Positions 60,864 through 64,000 of a stretch of 64,000 nucleotides of DNA are shown here, in pieces (position 1 is the first letter of the stretch; each line of letters opens with the position of its first letter). The position numbers and the translations under genes were made by a program. The DNA lies in contig NZ_JAPZVN010000002.1 in assembly GCF_027533845.1 (NCBI RefSeq), positions 699,353 to 763,352 on the forward strand. Direction: 5' to 3'. The notes under the pieces were generated by a model. It had not been told where the DNA came from, made no database searches, and worked only from the letters and a program-made list of their open reading frames with translations. The DNA is from Streptomyces sp. RPT161. Lineage in GTDB: Bacteria; Actinomycetota; Actinomycetes; Streptomycetales; Streptomycetaceae.

Positions 60864-61049
60864 AACGGCAGCCAGCGCGGGCACCGGATCACGCCATGCG
60901 GACCCGGCTCCGGCAGACGACGGACGAAACACCCGCCGCCCCCGCCACTGCGGTGCCAACCGCCCGGTGACCAAGACCAGATCACCTGGCACACACCACT
61001 GTGCGGCCCAACTCGCCACGGCGCAACGGAATTTCCGGCGCGCCGAAGG

Positions 61050-61589
61050 TCAGCCCGCCGCAGGCTCCTCGTACTCACCGATCAACTGCGCGCGGGCGAT
61101 GGTGTGGAAGCGCAAATTGAACCCGACCACCGCCGGGGTGGCGTCGGCGTCCGGCCCGAGCTTCTCGGTGTCGACCGCGTACACCGTGAAGACATACCGG
61201 TGCGGACCGTCACCGGGCGGCGGCGCCGCGCCCCCGAAGTCCCGCGTCCCGTAGTCGTTCCGCACCCGCACCGCACCGGCGGGCAGCCCCTCGAACTTCC
61301 CGGAGCCCGCACCGGCGGGCAGTTCCGTCACCGTCGCCGGAATGTCGAAGACCACCCAGTGCCAGAAGCCGCTGCCGGTCGGCGCGTCCGGGTCGTAGCA
61401 GGTCACGGCGAAACTCCTGGTCTCCGCCGGGAAGCCCTCCCACCGCAGGTGCGGCGAGGTGTTCCCCTTCGCGTAGACCTGCGCGTCACCGAGCCGCTCG
61501 CCAGGCCGCACATCGTCGCTCACCACCGTGAACGACGGCACCGCCGGGTGGAAGTCATGGGGGAGTGGCCGCCTCTTCTGCTCGGTCAC
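61050..61589 (-). CDS. YbhB/YbcL family PEBP-like protein
   Basis: A 179-residue phosphatidylethanolamine-binding-protein homologue. The ligand-pocket motifs are present: [13 protein letters not shown] and the [20 protein letters not shown] segment. A further family segment is [11 protein letters not shown]. Bacterial members may inhibit kinases or proteases, but none of this is shown here. GTG at 61589 has AGGAGG 7 bases upstream. It is divergent from the DNA glycosylase gene. No signal peptide, so cytoplasmic. Confidence 0.9.
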   Translation of the reverse strand: MTEQKRRPLPHDFHPAVPSFTVVSDDVRPGERLGDAQVYAKGNTSPHLRWEGFPAETRSFAVTCYDPDAPTGSGFWHWVVFDIPATVTELPAGAGSGKFEGLPAGAVRVRNDYGTRDFGGAAPPPGDGPHRYVFTVYAVDTEKLGPDADATPAVVGFNLRFHTIARAQLIGEYEEPAAG

Positions 61590-61688
61590 CTGGATACCTC
61601 CTGATCGCAGCTGATCCTTCGTCGGCCACCCTAGGGCTTCGCCGACGGCCGCCCGTGCCGGGCTCGCCTACCGCTAGGCTCGTACGAC

Positions 61689-62336
61689 ATGATCGCCGCC
61701 ACCGACCGGACCCCGCTCGGCCGCTCGTTCTTCGACCGGCCGGTACTCGACGTCGCACCGGACCTACTCGGTCGAGTACTGGTGCGGAACACCCCGGACG
61801 GCCCGATCGAGCTGCGCCTCACCGAGGTCGAGGCCTACGCGGGCCCCGCCGATCCCGGCTCGCACGCCTACCGGGGCCGCACCGACCGCAACGCCGTCAT
61901 GTTCGGCCCGCCCGGCCATGTGTACGTGTACTTCACGTACGGCATGTGGCACTGCATGAACCTGGTCTGCGGTCCGGAGGGCACCGCCAGCGCCGTACTG
62001 CTACGCGCCGGGCAGATCACCGCCGGCGCCGACCTCGCCCGCAAGCACCGCCGCACATCACGCCGCGACACCGACCTCGCCCAGGGGCCGGCACGACTGG
62101 CCACCGCACTTGACGTGGACCGGGCGCTCGACGGCAGCGACGCCTGCTCCGAGGACCCGGACGGCTCCCCGTTCCGGATACTGACCGGCACCCCACCCGC
62201 CCCGGACACCATCCGCAACGGCCCGCGCACCGGCGTGGGCGGCGACGGCGCGGCCCACCCCTGGCGCTTCTGGACCGACGCGGACCCCACCGTCAGCCCG
62301 TACCGGCCGCACACCCCGCGCAAGCGCCGTTCATAA
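61689..62336 (+). CDS. 3-methyladenine DNA glycosylase (AAG/MPG family)
   Basis: A 215-residue base-excision-repair enzyme that removes alkylated purines. Family motifs are [19 protein letters not shown], catalytic Glu in [20 protein letters not shown] (quoted to 20), [20 protein letters not shown] and [22 protein letters not shown] follows. The C-terminus is basic (PRKRRS). ATG at 61689 lies 8 bases after TAGGCT, so a leaderless mRNA is likely. tyrS follows 111 bases downstream on the same strand. Confidence 0.93.
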   Translation: MIAATDRTPLGRSFFDRPVLDVAPDLLGRVLVRNTPDGPIELRLTEVEAYAGPADPGSHAYRGRTDRNAVMFGPPGHVYVYFTYGMWHCMNLVCGPEGTASAVLLRAGQITAGADLARKHRRTSRRDTDLAQGPARLATALDVDRALDGSDACSEDPDGSPFRILTGTPPAPDTIRNGPRTGVGGDGAAHPWRFWTDADPTVSPYRPHTPRKRRS

Positions 62337-62447
62337 CCGCTTGCCGGAACCGCGTAGGCTCGTTCACGCTGCGGAAGCGGCACAGACGAACGACATGTGG
62401 CCGGACGGGCACACGTCGAAGCAACAGACACAGGGAGACACACGACC

Positions 62448-63713
62448 GTGACCGACATCGTCGACGAGCTGCGGTGGCGAGGGCTGATCGCCGTTTCCAC
62501 CGACGAGGACGCACTGCGCAAGGCGTTCGCGGACGGCCCGGTCACGGTCTATTGCGGCTTCGACCCGACGGCTCCCAGCCTCCACCTGGGCAACCTGGTG
62601 CAGATCCTCACCATCCGGCGCCTCCAGCAGGCGGGCCACCGCCCGCTGGGCCTGGTCGGCGGAGCCACGGGCCTGATCGGCGACCCCAAGCCCACGGCCG
62701 AGCGCACGCTCAACGACCCCGAGGTCGTCGCGGGCTGGGTACAGCGGCTACGCGCCCAGATCGAGCCGTTCCTCTCCTTCGAGGGACCGAACGCCGCGAT
62801 CATGGTGAACAACCTGGACTGGACGTCCGGGATGTCGGCCATCGAGTTCCTGCGTGACGTGGGCAAGCACTTCCGAGTCAACAAGATGATCGCCAAGGAG
62901 GCCGTCGCCCGACGGCTCAACTCCGACGCCGGCATCAGCTACACCGAGTTCAGCTACCAGATCCTCCAGGGCATGGACTTCCTGGAGCTGTACCGGCGGT
63001 ACGGCTGCACCGTCCAGACCGGCGGCAGCGACCAGTGGGGCAACCTCACCTCCGGCATCGACCTGATCCACCGGGTCGAGGGCGCCAACGTCCATGCCAT
63101 CGCCACCCCGCTGATCACCAAGGCGGACGGCACCAAGTTCGGCAAGACGGAGAGCGGCACGGTCTGGCTCGACCCCGAGATGACCACGCCGTACGCCTTC
63201 TACCAGTTCTGGCTCAACGCCGACGACCGGGACGTCCCGCAGTTCCTGCGCATCTTCAGCTTCAAGTCGCGCGAGGAGATCGAGGAGCTGGAGCGCCTGA
63301 CCGTGGAGCGCCCGCAGGCACGTGCCGCGCAGCGGGCGCTGGCCGAGGAACTGACCACCCTGGTACACGGCGAACGGCAGACGGCCGCCGTCATCGCGGC
63401 GTCCAAGGCCCTCTTCGGCCAGGGCGAACTGGTCGACCTGGACGAGCGGACGCTGGCCGCCGCCCTGGCGGAGCTGCCGTACGCGAAGGTGCCCGCCCTG
63501 GCTGCGGTGGTCGACCTGCTGGCGGAGGTGGGGCTCGTCCCCAGCAAGTCCGCGGCCCGGCGCACCATCAAGGAGGGCGGTGCCTACGTGAACAACGTGA
63601 AGGTTGAGGCGGAGGACACGGTTCCGTCGGCGGACGACCTGCTGCACGGGCGGTGGCTGGTGCTGCGTCGCGGCAAGAAGAACCTGGCCGCGATCGAGGT
63701 CAGCGGGGGCTGA
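62448..63713 (+). CDS. tyrS: Tyrosyl-tRNA synthetase
   Basis: A 421-residue class I aminoacyl-tRNA synthetase. The HIGH-type motif is LHLGN in [15 protein letters not shown], tyrosine-binding residues are in [14 protein letters not shown] [14 protein letters not shown] and [10 protein letters not shown], and the KMSKS-type motif is KFGKT. The C-terminal S4 domain is [23 protein letters not shown] at 62448 has GGGAG about 10 bases upstream. No T-box structure was seen before it. A strong hairpin follows, and then an rRNA operon leader. Confidence 0.96.
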   Translation: MTDIVDELRWRGLIAVSTDEDALRKAFADGPVTVYCGFDPTAPSLHLGNLVQILTIRRLQQAGHRPLGLVGGATGLIGDPKPTAERTLNDPEVVAGWVQRLRAQIEPFLSFEGPNAAIMVNNLDWTSGMSAIEFLRDVGKHFRVNKMIAKEAVARRLNSDAGISYTEFSYQILQGMDFLELYRRYGCTVQTGGSDQWGNLTSGIDLIHRVEGANVHAIATPLITKADGTKFGKTESGTVWLDPEMTTPYAFYQFWLNADDRDVPQFLRIFSFKSREEIEELERLTVERPQARAAQRALAEELTTLVHGERQTAAVIAASKALFGQGELVDLDERTLAAALAELPYAKVPALAAVVDLLAEVGLVPSKSAARRTIKEGGAYVNNVKVEAEDTVPSADDLLHGRWLVLRRGKKNLAAIEVSGG

Positions 63714-63730
63714 CGGCCGAAAGTTGGAGT

Positions 63731-63766
63731 TTGGGCGGGCTGGAGACTTGACTCCGGCCCGCCCAA
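63731..63766 (+). terminator. 15-bp terminator hairpin after tyrS
   Basis: TTGGGCGGGCTGGAG (63731-63745) pairs with CTCCGGCCCGCCCAA (63752-63766), one G-T wobble, 6-base loop, 17 bases after the stop codon. Confidence 0.8.
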
Positions 63767-64000
63767 CGCCTAACGTAGCCCGAGCCGCTGGATAAGGAGA
63801 GCCGAACGGCGTGGTCACTCAGACCGCCGGGGCCCCTTGAGAAGGCAGCCAGCCACTACCGACTCATCGCGACCCCGAACAGGGTGTAATTCCCTTGTCG
63901 AGAATTGCGGTAAAGTAGTGGCCGCCAACAGGCCCGGAAACGAGGACCGGAAACGGAAATCGAATCTGGTACGGTTGGAAAAGCCGGAAAGCGAAAGCCG
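63767..64000 (+). promoter_or_regulatory. Probable rRNA operon promoter/leader region
   Basis: After tyrS the sequence becomes unusually A-rich and purine-rich (TTGTCGAGAATTGCGGTAAA near 63895, CGGAAACGAGGACCGGAAAC, AAAGCCGGAAAGCGAAAGCC). This resembles the multi-promoter leader of Streptomyces rrn operons, so 16S rRNA probably begins beyond position 64000. A 9-codon frame (GTG 63811 to TGA 63840, VVTQTAGAP) with AAGGAG upstream also lies here; it is probably a relic or chance. Confidence 0.6.

Noticed and set aside
62337..62447. T-box riboswitch before tyrS
   Set aside because: No specifier stem or T-box sequence is visible in the 111 bases before the start.

Overview
This window is chromosomal DNA from a Streptomyces species or close relative. 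The base composition is very GC-rich, with G or C at most third codon positions. GTG and TTG starts are common, and neighbouring genes often overlap by four bases (GTGA). The gene content is typical of the genus: chaplins, a streptophobe-family membrane protein, a class E (LAXTG) sortase substrate, the nucleoid protein Gbn and an ectABCD cluster. As far as I remember, the order from ectABCD through pitH2, gbn and fabG/fabI to a chaplin locus follows the S. coelicolor A3(2) core region running from about SCO1867 down to SCO1800. I saw no insertion sequences, prophage genes, CRISPR arrays or tRNA genes.

Layout. Positions 1-3435 hold ectABCD on the minus strand (ectoine and hydroxyectoine synthesis; ectD is cut by the window edge), with a perfect 24-bp palindrome upstream. 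Positions 3436-11921 hold an amidohydrolase, a ClpC2-like Clp_N/HTH protein with two operator-like palindromes, a LAETG surface protein, an ABC exporter with a lipoprotein, a large secreted beta-propeller/phosphoesterase broken by an in-frame TAG, and a small L7/L12-type protein. Positions 11943-21062 are a minus-strand cobalamin operon (cobD, cobQ, chelatase, cobO, cobB, cobE, cbiX-like, cobC) behind a cobalamin riboswitch. Next come pitH2 with a PHO box and a small membrane partner.

Positions 22771-37818 carry housekeeping and accessory genes: a DAO-family oxidase, a class II aldolase, a hydrolase, and an ABC-F protein preceded by a tandem repeat, a 7-codon leader ORF and a foldable leader RNA. 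They continue with gbn behind a GATC cluster, an enoyl-CoA hydratase, an SDR, SURF1, a DEDDh exonuclease with BRCT, an alcohol dehydrogenase, moaA and DUF3099. Positions 38002-49176 hold a TldD/TldE pair, the fatty-acid genes fabG-fabI, a FadR-type regulator divergent from a CynX-type MFS transporter, two very small membrane or secreted proteins, sixA, serB and a streptophobe protein.

Positions 49369-63713 hold an Rv1747-like FHA-ABC transporter, a QueA homologue overlapping an SDR, a GAF histidine kinase/NarL regulator pair, two tandem chaplins, an ABC ATPase, an NfeD/SPFH pair, an HNH nuclease, a PEBP protein, a 3-methyladenine glycosylase and tyrS. The last ~230 bases look like the leader of an rRNA operon that would begin beyond the window.

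Most convergent gene ends are separated by long perfect GC hairpins, which makes transcription units easy to delimit. The most unusual signals are the ABC-F leader (59-bp repeat, promoter-proximal peptide, nested stems), the twin operators of the ClpC2-like gene, the GATC cluster before gbn, the amber stop in the phosphoesterase, a short ORF between the cobalamin riboswitch and cobD, and a 75-aa precursor of a leucine-rich secreted peptide.
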